Shown: one piece after another, positions 44,301 through 52,891 of the stretch
How positions within the stretch are numbered: the stretch's first letter is position 1
Layout: each line of letters opens with the position of its first letter
Assembly (NCBI GenBank): GCA_016715205.1
Contig: JADKBC010000009.1
Location: forward strand, 62,001 to 126,000
DNA length: 64,000 nt
Direction: 5' to 3'
From: Holophaga sp.
Lineage (GTDB): Bacteria > Acidobacteriota > Holophagae > Holophagales > Holophagaceae
Position numbers and translations under genes: made by a program
The notes under the pieces: generated by a model
Databases searched by the model: none
Told to the model about the DNA's origin: nothing
What the model saw: only the letters and a program-made list of their open reading frames with translations

Positions 44301-45448
44301 GGCACGAAGGCATCACCTTCCAGGTTGGCCTGGGCCTTGGCTAAAAAGGCCGTGCGTGCAATCACAGCAGCGGGCGCGAGACTCACGTCCTGGCCAGTCA
44401 CCTGCAGGTGACTGCCTTCTCCACGCCGCCAATGGCCCTTGGCTTCCAGGGACCCATCGGCGGAACGCCAGGCCACCCGATGAATGCTGGCGTAAGCGGG
44501 AGATCCGCTGGCGACGAGATCCAGGCTACCGGGATGCAAGCCCAGCTGAGGGCTTTGCAAATCTTGGCCATTGAGGTCTATTTTCCAGAGGGGCTGGCGC
44601 GCTTGGCCCCAGGCTTCCGCCTTGAACGCCAACGTGCCCGAGCTATCCCCAGCCTTGGGTGCCAGCAGCTGGCGGAGCTGGCCAAGATCCAGGCTGCCAC
44701 TTGTGGTGGCACTCACCTTTTCAGTCTTGGTATCAAAACGCCCCTGCACGGTGATCTGGGAACGGCCCATTTTCAGGGCGGCCTGGGCAAGGCTGAGGGC
44801 ATCATGGTCGATTTCACCCTGCAGGGCCAAGCGCCCCGTAAGCGCAGCGGGACCTTCTCCGGCCTCCATGCGCAGCATATCCAGGAAGAGATGCAGCCGC
44901 TGGGGGCCTTGCCCTTGGCCATGGGCCGAAAATGTGGTCTGGAACGCAGGCACACCCCAGGCGGGATCACGCACCGTCAGCAGACCATCTCGGACGGAAA
45001 CCCGGTCCACCTGCCAAAGGAGCGGCGATTTGCTGGGCGGGTGCTCCCGCAGGTGAATCTGCCTAAGGTTGGCGCCATTCAAATGAATCTGGGGCCCATC
45101 CAAATCCAGATTCCGGATGTGCAAATCACCCACCAGCAAGGCGCCCAGATCTATGGTGCCCTCCAACCGCTTGGCACTGAATAAATCCCCGCCCAGCCTG
45201 GGCGAGTTCACCACGATGCGGCCCTTGAAAAGGTAGATTTCCAGGCCTTCTTCTTGGAAATCCAGGCCTGTTTCCTTGCGAATGACTTCGCCCAATGTCT
45301 GGCTCGCCCACCGCGTTACGAAGGGACGTTGCATGAACCAGCTGGCGGTGCCCACCACCAGAGAACCGGTCACCAGGGTATAGGTGGTTCTGCGAAACCA
45401 GCGACGGGACCATACCGCCCGGAATGGTTTCGGATCCGGGGATTTCAT
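41354..45448 (-). CDS. tamB: TamB-like translocation and assembly module protein
   Basis: 1364 residues. A single membrane anchor lies near the N-terminus (TTYTLVTGSLVVGTASW). Long beta-rich repeats follow, and the C-terminal DUF490 region (residues about 1020-1364) has GRITNLLPAGDIVLERGSIDF and DVSPYLVNLQIRGTLD. TamB-family proteins bridge the periplasm and help lipid transport or autotransporter assembly; no TamA-like barrel is in the window. The start is one base after the stop of the upstream kinase (TGAAATG), and its stop overlaps moaD by four bases, so the three genes are tightly coupled. Confidence 0.88.
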   Translation of the reverse strand: MKSPDPKPFRAVWSRRWFRRTTYTLVTGSLVVGTASWFMQRPFVTRWASQTLGEVIRKETGLDFQEEGLEIYLFKGRIVVNSPRLGGDLFSAKRLEGTIDLGALLVGDLHIRNLDLDGPQIHLNGANLRQIHLREHPPSKSPLLWQVDRVSVRDGLLTVRDPAWGVPAFQTTFSAHGQGQGPQRLHLFLDMLRMEAGEGPAALTGRLALQGEIDHDALSLAQAALKMGRSQITVQGRFDTKTEKVSATTSGSLDLGQLRQLLAPKAGDSSGTLAFKAEAWGQARQPLWKIDLNGQDLQSPQLGLHPGSLDLVASGSPAYASIHRVAWRSADGSLEAKGHWRRGEGSHLQVTGQDVSLAPAAVIARTAFLAKAQANLEGDAFVPGEPWALPPLDRIVLNLQVGFTQAGQDAGKAKVALKDGELSADQIELRFPELQFQGSATGVLAKHGLRSITAEGKVNTDAAVVAGVLGAWKIGDGEGPKGKRITTPYQMSGQVEAQAEVRWNPTEGLQLAGDCTVLEPRWHGAQADRVHAEVGIRRNELRIDNIELFKGDGRGWGELWLTWADLPAGVDQIDMCYRAFRLPVEEGLKAADLDPNEIRISGLGSGWTRLYGPYARIRLEGSAQAEAAEVYGLKIPAAKGDFTLDLEGDRLQVKNLRAGDSLATLGQDGDPLLGLLALQGGMDMDLLHRTWQASLQGNVDSEALGVPGPRFQAKVDASLEGPWTKPLGPMDLPRGHVRFSGGRLFLGTQSLEGLEGSLDHTAEGVEARVGMLGKDRPFLTMHGWDTAKGMLGALDVTIGPETADTAQLASRLSGDLIRDLRLLASAEGLWNEKGLAWKGRLNEFVGSFDGFQLFQERPTPMVGDARGVDVDLRLVGQAVGPTAAAGQVASFRASGRVPFDATTPLGLKLQGSAELAKLKPIVNHLMELDSYSLLGDLEPSGAASFDLALGGPYEEPTLDGELRLKQGSLLIRGYPQSVENLGFTIQFHGRDILLPEEEPARGTLAQGRLTFWGKASWGFGGLDSYDLQARLRDFEFRDIPEGFELQGDVDASLKGGDAEGGLIKGTLRANRMLYRADINLRDLILSNSLGSLSGTSGLDPEDPLSRIELDLDLQLAQPWVFETNLLKLQGRPEGAFKVQGTLAQPGLKGRMVFLPGGRITNLLPAGDIVLERGSIDFLDPRSRNPLLDLQGRIDVSPYLVNLQIRGTLDALEMRPTSTPALRRDEITAILIDPSLAPTIGSTTSASSALSYGLAKTSSGLLTTLALADFQERVRRTFNLDRVNVAWRPGSSGASESTVTLGKTLAFQGWQVPFVFTHKKAGDVTTLSGQFEWRLGNFVLQLGASQSGATGLNPSGEIRHSWSPK

Positions 45449-45449
45449 T

Positions 45450-46415
45450 TCAGTTCATCTCGCCGCAACTGGGACAGGCCGAAGCGTTGCGCGGCAGGGG
45501 GCGATAGCAGAAACGGCAAAGCCGGGCCTGGGTATGGGTGGTGGGTCGCTGGGCTGCGGCAGACGTCTTGGCGGGCGGCAAGCCCATGCTGCTGAGGGGC
45601 CGGGTTTCCTTGGCCACGGATTCCCTTAGCTTGCGGAGATCCTCCAGCAAGGCGTTGGCAGACAGGTAGCGCTCACCCAGGTTCACCACCAGGGCCTTCA
45701 TCACCACCTCCGAAATGGCCTTGGGCACGGCCTGATTCTTGAGGTGCGGCGGCACGACCGGCTGAGTCTGGAAGGCCTGGGCGATCTTCACTGGGTCCGC
45801 ATCGTAAAAGGGCACGGTGCCCGTGAGCATTTCGTACATCGTGATGCCCAGGCTCCAGAGGTCACTCTGGAACACGGCGCGGCCCCGGAAATGCTCCGGC
45901 GACATGTAAGGCGGACTACCGATTCGGGTGCGGGCAAACAGATCCTGAGTGGCCAGCACCCGGGAGGTACCAAAATCCGTCACCTTGGCCACACCCTCGG
46001 CGGTAAGCAAAATATTGGCGGGTCGCAGATCGCGGTGGATGACCTTATGGGCGTGGGCCAGCGCAATGGCCGCAGCCACGTCGATGGCTATGTCCAGCGC
46101 CCGGGGGGCGGCTAGGCAGCGCTCGCGGCGGATGCATTTGTCCAGGCTCTCGCCATCCACGTATTCCATCACCATGAAGAAGGTGTCGTCCTTTCGCTCC
46201 ACGGTGATCAGTTCCACGATATTGGCGTGCTTGAGCCCCGCCATGATGCGCGGTTCCTGGAGCAGGCTCTGCTCATCCTGTTGATGGTGCGGAACCTTCA
46301 GCGCCACCTTGCGGTTAAGCAGCTTGTCCTCGGCCAGGTATACCGTACCGAAGCCCCCGGACCCGAGACGGTCCAGGATCTGGTACTTGCCCAGCATCTG
46401 ATCTTTGGAAAGCAA
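45450..46415 (-). CDS. Serine/threonine protein kinase with C-terminal zinc ribbon
   Basis: 321 residues. The eukaryotic-type kinase domain (about 10-262) has the glycine loop LGSGGFGTVY, K40 in VALKVP, the catalytic loop HRDLRPANIL (127-136), DFG (147-149) and SPPYMSPE. The HRD loop lysine of HRDLKPEN is arginine here. A Pro-rich linker leads to a zinc ribbon with C300, C303, C314 and C317. No membrane helix is present. TTG 46415 follows GGGAG, and the in-frame ATG at 46397 lacks a ribosome site. The stop is one base from the tamB start. Confidence 0.85.
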   Translation of the reverse strand: MLSKDQMLGKYQILDRLGSGGFGTVYLAEDKLLNRKVALKVPHHQQDEQSLLQEPRIMAGLKHANIVELITVERKDDTFFMVMEYVDGESLDKCIRRERCLAAPRALDIAIDVAAAIALAHAHKVIHRDLRPANILLTAEGVAKVTDFGTSRVLATQDLFARTRIGSPPYMSPEHFRGRAVFQSDLWSLGITMYEMLTGTVPFYDADPVKIAQAFQTQPVVPPHLKNQAVPKAISEVVMKALVVNLGERYLSANALLEDLRKLRESVAKETRPLSSMGLPPAKTSAAAQRPTTHTQARLCRFCYRPLPRNASACPSCGEMN

Positions 46416-46493
46416 GGACTCTCCCGCGTTTCCACCAGAATGCCGTGAAAACGCCCTCAGGTGCAGCCCTGGCGAGAAAAAACCCGAAGGGAA

Positions 46494-47081
46494 CTACCAG
46501 GCTACGGAAAGACAGGTTGCCAAGGTGGTCACTCGGACACCAGGGGTGGCCACGCGCTGCCAGCGCACTTCCAAACCCAGGCGCTTCCCGGTCCGGCGGG
46601 TCCAGCCAACACCCACCATGGCCATGGGTCGGGTGGTTTGCCAGATGGTTGAGCCGTCATAGGTTTCAACCTGGGGTCCTTCGGTGGTGGGAATCAGATC
46701 CGTCCGGTAGCCACGGGTGGCCCAGACCCGAGCCATCCCGTAGCCCCCCATGCCGAAGATTTGCCAATTATCCGTGGCAAAAAGGGGGATGAACACCTGA
46801 GGCACCAAACCCACCGAGCTCAGATCACCATCCTTGGCCAGTGCAGTTTGGCTCTTGGAATTGCCTCGCGTAAACAGCAATTCGGCACCAAGGGCAACCC
46901 CCTCGAAATGGTATCGACCACCAACTCCCACCTGCAGACTGCCATTGACCTGGTCCGCCCAGGCGCCCAGAGGAGTTGCCGCACCGATGGTGAATACGCC
47001 ATTGATGGCACCGGGTGTTTGAGCGCACATCGGGATCACGGCCAGGGTGCACCCAAACACTATTGCGATAAAGCGTTTCAC
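46494..47081 (-). CDS. Outer-membrane beta-barrel-like protein
   Basis: 195 residues from GTG 47081, preceded by GGAGGTTCC. A signal peptide (KRFIAIVFGCTLAVIPMCAQ) is followed by alternating hydrophobic/polar strands (GVGGRYHFEGVALGAELLF, QIFGMGGYGMARVW) and a C-terminal ending with alternating residues and a final SVAW. This resembles an eight-stranded outer-membrane barrel. It lies downstream of rpoD but is separated by a terminator, so it has its own promoter. The much longer in-frame extension through rpoD is not real. Confidence 0.75.
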   Translation of the reverse strand: MKRFIAIVFGCTLAVIPMCAQTPGAINGVFTIGAATPLGAWADQVNGSLQVGVGGRYHFEGVALGAELLFTRGNSKSQTALAKDGDLSSVGLVPQVFIPLFATDNWQIFGMGGYGMARVWATRGYRTDLIPTTEGPQVETYDGSTIWQTTRPMAMVGVGWTRRTGKRLGLEVRWQRVATPGVRVTTLATCLSVAW

Positions 47082-47178
47082 GGAACCTCCAAGGCCACGC
47101 TCAGAAGCGACCATTTGAAAATGTACAGGATCAGGGGTGAAGCTGCTGGTGTTGGAGAAAATAGGGCGGGCATTCCCA

Positions 47179-47206
47179 TAAAAAAGCCCCGTGGAGGCGG
47201 GGCTTT
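47179..47206 (-). terminator. Rho-independent terminator after rpoD
   Basis: On the minus strand an AAAGCCCC/GGGGCTTT stem with an 8-base loop (stem arms 47199-47206 and 47183-47190) is followed by a run of T. It lies about 120 bases past the rpoD stop and separates rpoD from the outer-membrane-barrel gene. Confidence 0.8.
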
Positions 47207-47326
47207 CTACAGAACACCGATTGGTAATCCAAAGAACGTATTGAGCATTTTGGAGGATGGCGAATCCTGTTCGCATCCTTTGGATGCTCACAAATCTGCT
47301 CTCCAAACCGGCCGGAAAGCCCGCTA

Positions 47327-49039
47327 TCAGCCTAAAAAGGCCTTCAAGGTTTTTGAATAACGAGGATGGCGGATTTTGCGCAACGCCTTTGACTCTATTT
47401 GGCGGATGCGCTCGCGGGTGACGGCAAATTCGCTGCCGACCTCTTCCAGGGTGTGTTCGCTGGCTTCGTCGCCCACGCCGAAGCGCATGCGGAGAACCTT
47501 TTCTTCGCGCTCGGTGAGGGTTTGGAGTACGGAGTTGACGGTCTCCTTGAGGCGCTGCTGAACCACCTGCTCCACAGGGGAGGTGACGGTCTTGTCTTCG
47601 ATGAAATCCCCAAGGTGGGAATCTTCCTCTTCGCCGATGGGCGTTTCGAGGCTGATGGGCTCCTGAGCAATCTTCATCACTTTGCGCACCTTGGACACGG
47701 GCATGTCCATGGCATGGGCGATTTCTTCGCTCGAAGGTTCGCGGCCCAGCTTCTGCACCAACTCGCGCTGGGTGCGGATGAGCTTGTTGATGGTCTCGAT
47801 CATGTGCACGGGAATGCGGATCGTGCGGGCCTGGTCCGCGATGGCGCGGGTGATGGCCTGACGAATCCACCAGGTGGCATAGGTGGAGAACTTGAAGCCA
47901 CGGCTGTACTCGAACTTGTCCACGGCCTTCATCAAGCCGATGTTGCCCTCCTGGATCAGATCCAGGAACTGCAGGCCACGGTTGGTGTAGCGCTTGGCGA
48001 TGCTGACCACCAGGCGCAGGTTGGCTTCGATCAGCTCGGCCTTGGCACTGCGGCTGATGCTCTCGGCGTCCTTGAGCATCGCGTAATCGGCGTGGAAATG
48101 CTCTGTGTCGGTCTCGAACTTGGCGAAGAAACGCACCAGCTCGGCATCGATCTGGGCGATTTCCTTTTCGTATTTTTCCTTGAGCCCCGCGAAAGCAGGG
48201 TTCTTGAGGCGGTCTTTCAGCTCACGCAGACGGCGCTCGCCTTCCCGCACCTGAGTGTGGTTGTGGGTGATCTTGTCGATGAGGCGGGTCACGGCCAGGC
48301 TGTTGAGGCCCAGGCGCCGCACCTGACGGGCCACACGGCCCCGGCCCAACAGAATTTCGCGGTCGATCTTCCGGCGCTTGGGCAGGGTTTTGCCACTGGC
48401 CTTCAGCTCGATGAGATCCTGTAGCGCCTGTTCGTAGGTCAGGAGTTTTTCGAACTGGTGATGGACATGCTGGGTAGCCGAGGTGCTCTCGGCATCTTCG
48501 TCCTCATCCACTTCATCGGAAAGACCCACCACTTCGCGGATCTTGCCGGGATTCTCCTTCAGCATCTTGCCGATATCGATGAGCAGGCTGGCCGCCAGGC
48601 GCGAGCGGGAAAGCGCCCGCATGACGCGGCGGACGCCGATCTCGATGCGCTTGGCGATTTCGACTTCGTCTTCGCGCTTCAGGAGGGGCACCGTGCCCAT
48701 TTCCTTGAGATACATGCGCACGGGATCATTGAATTTGTCGCTGTCGGGCGAATCGATCTCGCCTTCCAGGTCCTTTTCCAATTTGGAGGGCGCGTCAGCC
48801 AGGGAGGCTTCGGGCTCCATCTGCTCACGGTTGGCGAGAGCCTCTTCCTCGGTAGCGCCAACGCCAATGCCCAATCTTCCGAACATGGTAATGACGATTT
48901 CCACATCTGCGGGTGCCGAAGCGGTATTGGGCAAGAACGAATTCAGTTCGTCCACCAATACGTAACCACGGGTCCTGCCGAGGGAGATGAGTGCTTTCGT
49001 GAGCTGGAAATAACTGTCACGGGATGGGGTCGGAACCAT
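47327..49039 (-). CDS. rpoD: RNA polymerase primary sigma factor
   Basis: 570 residues. Region 1.2 (DPVRMYLKEMGTVPLL), the long non-conserved region, region 2 (NLRLVVSIAKRYTNRG then LQFLDLIQEGNIGLMKAV and FKFSTYATWWIRQAITRA), region 3 and region 4 (LTEREEKVLRMRFG, VTRERIRQIESKALRKI) are complete. It directs transcription of most genes. ATG 49039 follows GAGG; a TTG three bases upstream is the alternative. It follows dnaG in the usual macromolecular-synthesis order, with its own promoter (49158-49185) between. Confidence 0.97.
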   Translation of the reverse strand: MVPTPSRDSYFQLTKALISLGRTRGYVLVDELNSFLPNTASAPADVEIVITMFGRLGIGVGATEEEALANREQMEPEASLADAPSKLEKDLEGEIDSPDSDKFNDPVRMYLKEMGTVPLLKREDEVEIAKRIEIGVRRVMRALSRSRLAASLLIDIGKMLKENPGKIREVVGLSDEVDEDEDAESTSATQHVHHQFEKLLTYEQALQDLIELKASGKTLPKRRKIDREILLGRGRVARQVRRLGLNSLAVTRLIDKITHNHTQVREGERRLRELKDRLKNPAFAGLKEKYEKEIAQIDAELVRFFAKFETDTEHFHADYAMLKDAESISRSAKAELIEANLRLVVSIAKRYTNRGLQFLDLIQEGNIGLMKAVDKFEYSRGFKFSTYATWWIRQAITRAIADQARTIRIPVHMIETINKLIRTQRELVQKLGREPSSEEIAHAMDMPVSKVRKVMKIAQEPISLETPIGEEEDSHLGDFIEDKTVTSPVEQVVQQRLKETVNSVLQTLTEREEKVLRMRFGVGDEASEHTLEEVGSEFAVTRERIRQIESKALRKIRHPRYSKTLKAFLG

Positions 49040-49157
49040 CAAGACCTCAAAGAGCCACGGATCTTGCGATCCTGGGGGAGGAAACCTGTAGCGGCATGAG
49101 CGGCCCCGGCACCTGGGTAGAACAATCCCATAATGCCAAGAACGCCCGGAACCTTTC

Positions 49158-49185
49158 AGTATAGGAGGGTTCCTCTTTTTTGCAA
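49158..49185 (-). promoter_or_regulatory. Sigma-70-type promoter for rpoD
   Basis: On the minus strand, TTGCAA (49180-49185) and TATACT (49158-49163) are separated by 16 bases, close to the TTGACA-N17-TATAAT consensus. They lie about 119 bases before the rpoD start and just past the dnaG stop. The site explains separate expression of rpoD from the dnaG message. Confidence 0.6.
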
Positions 49186-49195
49186 GGGAAGGAAT

Positions 49196-50932
49196 TCAGA
49201 ATGACGCAAAGCGGCGGCTGCGCTGCTGCTTTTGCAATTTTGATTTCCGGGACAGCAACTCGGCCAGTTTTGACTCCACCTGCCGCTGCGTAAAGGGATC
49301 GGCCATGGTGGCCGGGTCCTGGATCTGCCGGTTGAGGGCCTGGATCTCTCGCTGGACGTAGGCGCCTTCCAGTTTTTGCACCGCGCTGTCCGGCGCCAAT
49401 TCCGCTTCATCCTTGGGGGCCCAGGAAGCCTGGGCGTGGCGCAGGGCGGCCAGCGCGCCTTCGGGAATCAGGGCATCGTCACCCTCGGCATCCAGCAGGC
49501 ACTGCAACAGCGGCGCCCCCGTGAGGCTCTCCCACCAGGCCGCGGGCAATTCCTCCACCCGCCGGCGGACCTCGGCATCCTTGCAAAGCACCAGGAAGGG
49601 ACGCAACAAATCGTCCACGTCTTCACCCATGCTGGGCGTCAGCTCCACTGCCTGGGCCGCAGCGGCGGCGCGGCTCCGCACCGCATGATCGAATTCCGTG
49701 AGCGGAATTTGCAATTGGTGCGCAAGGCTGGCGAACAACTCACGCCGCTCAGGGGTGTTGGGTAAAAACCCGAGGAATTCCGCCAGTTCACGCAGGGCGG
49801 CCATGCGATCCGGAATGCGCCGCACATCTTTGCCGCTCAGGGCGCGGTTGATCACAAAACTGGTCCAATCCGGCGCATTGCGAATCAGTTCCCGGAAGGC
49901 CTCGGCCCCCAGCTTCAGGCACCAGGTATCGGGATCTTCACCCAGGGGCAAGAGCAATAGGCGTACATCAAACCCGGCCGGGAGGGCCAGCTTCAGGGCC
50001 TTTTCCATGGCTCGAATGCCCGCCGCATCCCCATCGAAACAAAGCACCAGCCGCTTCGTGAAACGCACGATCATCTGCAGATGGTTTTCGGTCAAGGCCG
50101 TGCCCAAGGGCGCCACCGCCTGATTCACGCCCTCCTGGTGGAGCTGCAGCACATCGAAATAGCCCTCCACCACCAAGGCACCATCCTTGAAGCCACCCTT
50201 GGCGCGATTGAAACCAAAGAGTACGGAGCCCTTGCTGAAGAGTTGGGTTTCGCGGGTGTTCAGGTACTTGGGCTTGTCGTCCCCGAAGGCGCGGCCGCCA
50301 AAGGCAATGAGCCGCCCCCGGGCATCGTGGATGGGGATGGTCAGTCGATTGCGCAGGAAATCGATCAGAGTGCCCCGCTCGCTGCGCGCCGCCAATCCCG
50401 CCTGCTCGATCAGTTCCGTGGAAAATCCTGCCCTGCGCAGATAACCGATCAGGTTCTCCCAGCCCTCCGGCGCGAACCCAAACCCTGCTTCCTGCACAAA
50501 GGCTTCGCTGATGCCGCGGTTCTTCAGGTAGTCCTTGGCCTTGGCGGAATCCCGCAACTGAGCCTGAAAGTACAACTGAGCCGTATCCAGGGTGGCCCGG
50601 AGTCGCTCTTCCAGATCCATTTCCGCCGCTGATCGTTCTCGCTGCTTGGGCAGTTCGATGCCCGCTTGCCGGGCCAGCTGTTCGAGGGCCTCGGGAAAAC
50701 TCAGGCCATCCCGTTCCTGCAGCCACGTAAAAGCGTCCCCGTGCTTGGCACAGCCAAAACAGTGGTAGAAGCCACGATCCCCCACCACCTGAAAGCTGGG
50801 GCTGCGCTCGGAATGAAAAGGGCACAGCCCGACCCAGGCGCTGCCCTGCTTGCGCAGCTTCACCGCTTGGCCCACCAGGGCCACCAAATCGGTCGCGTCT
50901 TTCACGCGCTGGACGAGCTCTCGGTCGCGCAT
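49196..50932 (-). CDS. dnaG: DNA primase
   Basis: 578 residues. The N-terminal zinc ribbon has C37, H40, C58 and C61 (CPFH...CFGC). The primase core contains GGRAFGDDKPKYLNTRET, the TOPRIM region with VVEGYFDV and CFDGDAAGIRA, and a C-terminal DnaB-interaction helical domain. It makes RNA primers at the replication fork. No strong ribosome-binding site precedes ATG 50932. rpoD follows on the same strand. Confidence 0.96.
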   Translation of the reverse strand: MRDRELVQRVKDATDLVALVGQAVKLRKQGSAWVGLCPFHSERSPSFQVVGDRGFYHCFGCAKHGDAFTWLQERDGLSFPEALEQLARQAGIELPKQRERSAAEMDLEERLRATLDTAQLYFQAQLRDSAKAKDYLKNRGISEAFVQEAGFGFAPEGWENLIGYLRRAGFSTELIEQAGLAARSERGTLIDFLRNRLTIPIHDARGRLIAFGGRAFGDDKPKYLNTRETQLFSKGSVLFGFNRAKGGFKDGALVVEGYFDVLQLHQEGVNQAVAPLGTALTENHLQMIVRFTKRLVLCFDGDAAGIRAMEKALKLALPAGFDVRLLLLPLGEDPDTWCLKLGAEAFRELIRNAPDWTSFVINRALSGKDVRRIPDRMAALRELAEFLGFLPNTPERRELFASLAHQLQIPLTEFDHAVRSRAAAAAQAVELTPSMGEDVDDLLRPFLVLCKDAEVRRRVEELPAAWWESLTGAPLLQCLLDAEGDDALIPEGALAALRHAQASWAPKDEAELAPDSAVQKLEGAYVQREIQALNRQIQDPATMADPFTQRQVESKLAELLSRKSKLQKQQRSRRFASF

Positions 50933-50997
50933 CGGATGTTACCAATGTAGCGGGAACGGGTCTTGGGGGCACGTAGCAGGTTTCCAGACTCCAGGGG

Positions 50998-51051
50998 TCT
51001 TGATGCGATCTTGATATCCATGCCCCGCATCCTGACGCCGTCTTGACGCGA
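50998..51051 (+). promoter_or_regulatory. Four helically phased 11-bp repeats, putative KdpE operator
   Basis: Four copies of an 11-base element begin at 50998 (TCTTGATGCGA), 51009 (TCTTGATATCC), 51030 (TCCTGACGCCG) and 51041 (TCTTGACGCGA). Spacings are 11, 21 and 11 bases, so all copies face one side of the helix. OmpR/KdpE-family regulators bind tandem repeats with this geometry. The block ends 31 bases before the kdpF start, in the only gap between dnaG and kdp. Binding by KdpE is inferred from position and pattern. Confidence 0.55.
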
Positions 51052-51082
51052 ACGGATGGAACGTGATGACGGAGGTGGATTC

Positions 51083-51175
51083 ATGCATGGACTCCGGATT
51101 CTCGCGGCCGTTCTGGCGTCGGGGCTGGTGGCTTACCTAGTGGTGGCGCTGCTGCGCCCGGAGCGTTTCCAGTGA
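51083..51175 (+). CDS. kdpF: KdpF small subunit of the Kdp potassium ATPase
   Basis: A 30-residue protein, MHGLRILAAVLASGLVAYLV with a basic C-terminal end, forming one membrane helix. KdpF stabilises the KdpABC complex. ATG 51083 follows GGAGGTGG. The stop overlaps the GTG start of kdpA as GTGA. It is the size expected for the family. The assignment rests on position and shape, as the peptide is short. Confidence 0.85.
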   Translation: MHGLRILAAVLASGLVAYLVVALLRPERFQ

Positions 51176-52881
51176 ACGCCCCGCTCCTCCTACTCCTGGC
51201 GACGCTCCTTGGTCTGCTGGTTCTTTTTGGGCGGCCATTGGGTGAATACCTGGGCAATGTCCTTGAACGGGAACCGGTGGCCTCCGCTCGATTTCTGGTT
51301 CCTGTCGAACGGGGCCTCTATCGGGCCATGGGCATCGATGCCAATGACCGAATGGATTGGAAACGCTACCTGGGCGCACTCCTGGCGTTCAATTTGGTGG
51401 GTTTGGTCTTTCTGATCGGGCTCTTGCTGCTCCAACACCGCCTGCCCTTGAACCCCCAAGGGTTTCCTCCCATGGGCTGGGCCCTGGCCTTCAACACGGC
51501 CTCGAGCTTTGTCAGCAATACCAATTGGCAGGCCTATAGCGGGGAGGTGGTCCTGGGCCATCTCGCACAATCCCTGGGCCTCACGGTGCAGAATTTTCTC
51601 TCCGCCGCCACCGGGCTCACTGTCATGGCGGCCCTGGCCCGGGGCATTCGGCGCCGCAAGGCTACCAATCTCGGCAGTTTCTGGGTGGACCTTGTTCGCC
51701 TTACCCTCTATGTGCTGGTCCCGCTGTCCATGGCTTTTGGGCTTTTCCTGGTCAGTCAGGGTGTGGTGCAAACCTGGCTGCCCTCGGTGAAAGCCCTATG
51801 GCTATCCGCTCCGAGCGGCGCCCCTGCGGAGCAAACCATCGCCCTCGGCCCTGCAGCCTCCCAGATCGCCATCAAGATGCTGGGCACCAATGGCGGCGGC
51901 TTCTTCGGTGCCAATGGTGCACACCCCTTCGAGAATCCAACCCCCCTGTCCAACGTGGTTCAGATCATTGCCATTCTGTTGATTCCGGCTGCCTGTTGCT
52001 TCGCGTTCGGCAAAATGGTGCGGGATCGGCGTCAGGGTTGGGCGCTCTTTGTGGCCATGGGGCTGCTGTTGGCCCTTGCCACCGGGTTGGCGGGATGGGC
52101 GGAGCATCGGCCTGTCCCCGCGCTTCAGCAGGCAGGCATTGTCCACACAGCGGGCAGCCTGGAAGGCAAAGAATTACGCAATGGCTTGGACACCTCTCTG
52201 CTCTGGTCGACCGCCACCACCGCCGCCAGCAGCGGCAGCGTGAATGCCCAGCACGACGCCATGTCGCCTCTGGCAGGGCTATCCCAAATGGTGCTCATGC
52301 AGATCGGCGAAGTGGCCTTCGGCGGCGTTGGCTCGGGCCTGTACGGGATGTTGATCTTTGTCTTCATTGGCGTGTTCGTATCGGGCCTCATGGTGGGGCG
52401 TACGCCGGAATACTTGGGGAAGAAGGTGGAAGTCTTCGAGATGAAAATGGCGGCCCTGGTGGTGTTGATCCCCTCGATGTTCATTCTCGTTGGCACCGCA
52501 CTGACGGTGCTGCATCCACAGGTGAGCACGTGGGTATCCAATCCTGGCCCCCATGCCTTCAGTCAGATTCTCTACACCTGGACCAGTGCTTCGGCCAACA
52601 ACGGCAGCGCCTTTGCAGGCATGAACGTGAATACGCCCTTTCTGAACATCGGCCTGGGCGTGGCCATGCTGGCCTGCCGTTTTGCTCCCATCGCTGCGGT
52701 GCTGGCCATCGCCGGCTCCCTGGGCAGCAAGAAACGCACCCCTCCAGGCCCCGGCACCCTTCCCACCCATGGACCGCTTTTCATTGGTGTGCTGGTGTCC
52801 ATCGTGCTCCTGGTGGGCGCGCTGACCTTCCTGCCTGCCCTGGCCCTGGGCCCCGTGGCCGAACACTTCGCCGCGCATTGA
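51172..52881 (+). CDS. kdpA: Potassium-transporting ATPase subunit A
   Basis: 569 residues with about ten transmembrane helices and the filter-forming loops, including SNTNWQAY and TNGGGFFGANGAHPFENP, which is characteristic of KdpA. This subunit selects and passes K+ in the high-affinity KdpFABC pump. It starts with GTG overlapping the kdpF stop. kdpB begins 10 bases after its stop. Confidence 0.97.
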   Translation: MNAPLLLLLATLLGLLVLFGRPLGEYLGNVLEREPVASARFLVPVERGLYRAMGIDANDRMDWKRYLGALLAFNLVGLVFLIGLLLLQHRLPLNPQGFPPMGWALAFNTASSFVSNTNWQAYSGEVVLGHLAQSLGLTVQNFLSAATGLTVMAALARGIRRRKATNLGSFWVDLVRLTLYVLVPLSMAFGLFLVSQGVVQTWLPSVKALWLSAPSGAPAEQTIALGPAASQIAIKMLGTNGGGFFGANGAHPFENPTPLSNVVQIIAILLIPAACCFAFGKMVRDRRQGWALFVAMGLLLALATGLAGWAEHRPVPALQQAGIVHTAGSLEGKELRNGLDTSLLWSTATTAASSGSVNAQHDAMSPLAGLSQMVLMQIGEVAFGGVGSGLYGMLIFVFIGVFVSGLMVGRTPEYLGKKVEVFEMKMAALVVLIPSMFILVGTALTVLHPQVSTWVSNPGPHAFSQILYTWTSASANNGSAFAGMNVNTPFLNIGLGVAMLACRFAPIAAVLAIAGSLGSKKRTPPGPGTLPTHGPLFIGVLVSIVLLVGALTFLPALALGPVAEHFAAH

Positions 52882-52891
52882 GGAGCCGACC

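Noticed and set aside
46494..47870. A 458-residue frame running through the rpoD region
   Set aside because: It overlaps rpoD on the same strand in another frame; only the part from GTG 47081 has a signal peptide and ribosome site.
49148..49173. GGAACC/GGTTCC stem before a T-run as a plus-strand terminator
   Set aside because: No plus-strand gene ends there; the same bases are better read as the rpoD promoter region on the minus strand.
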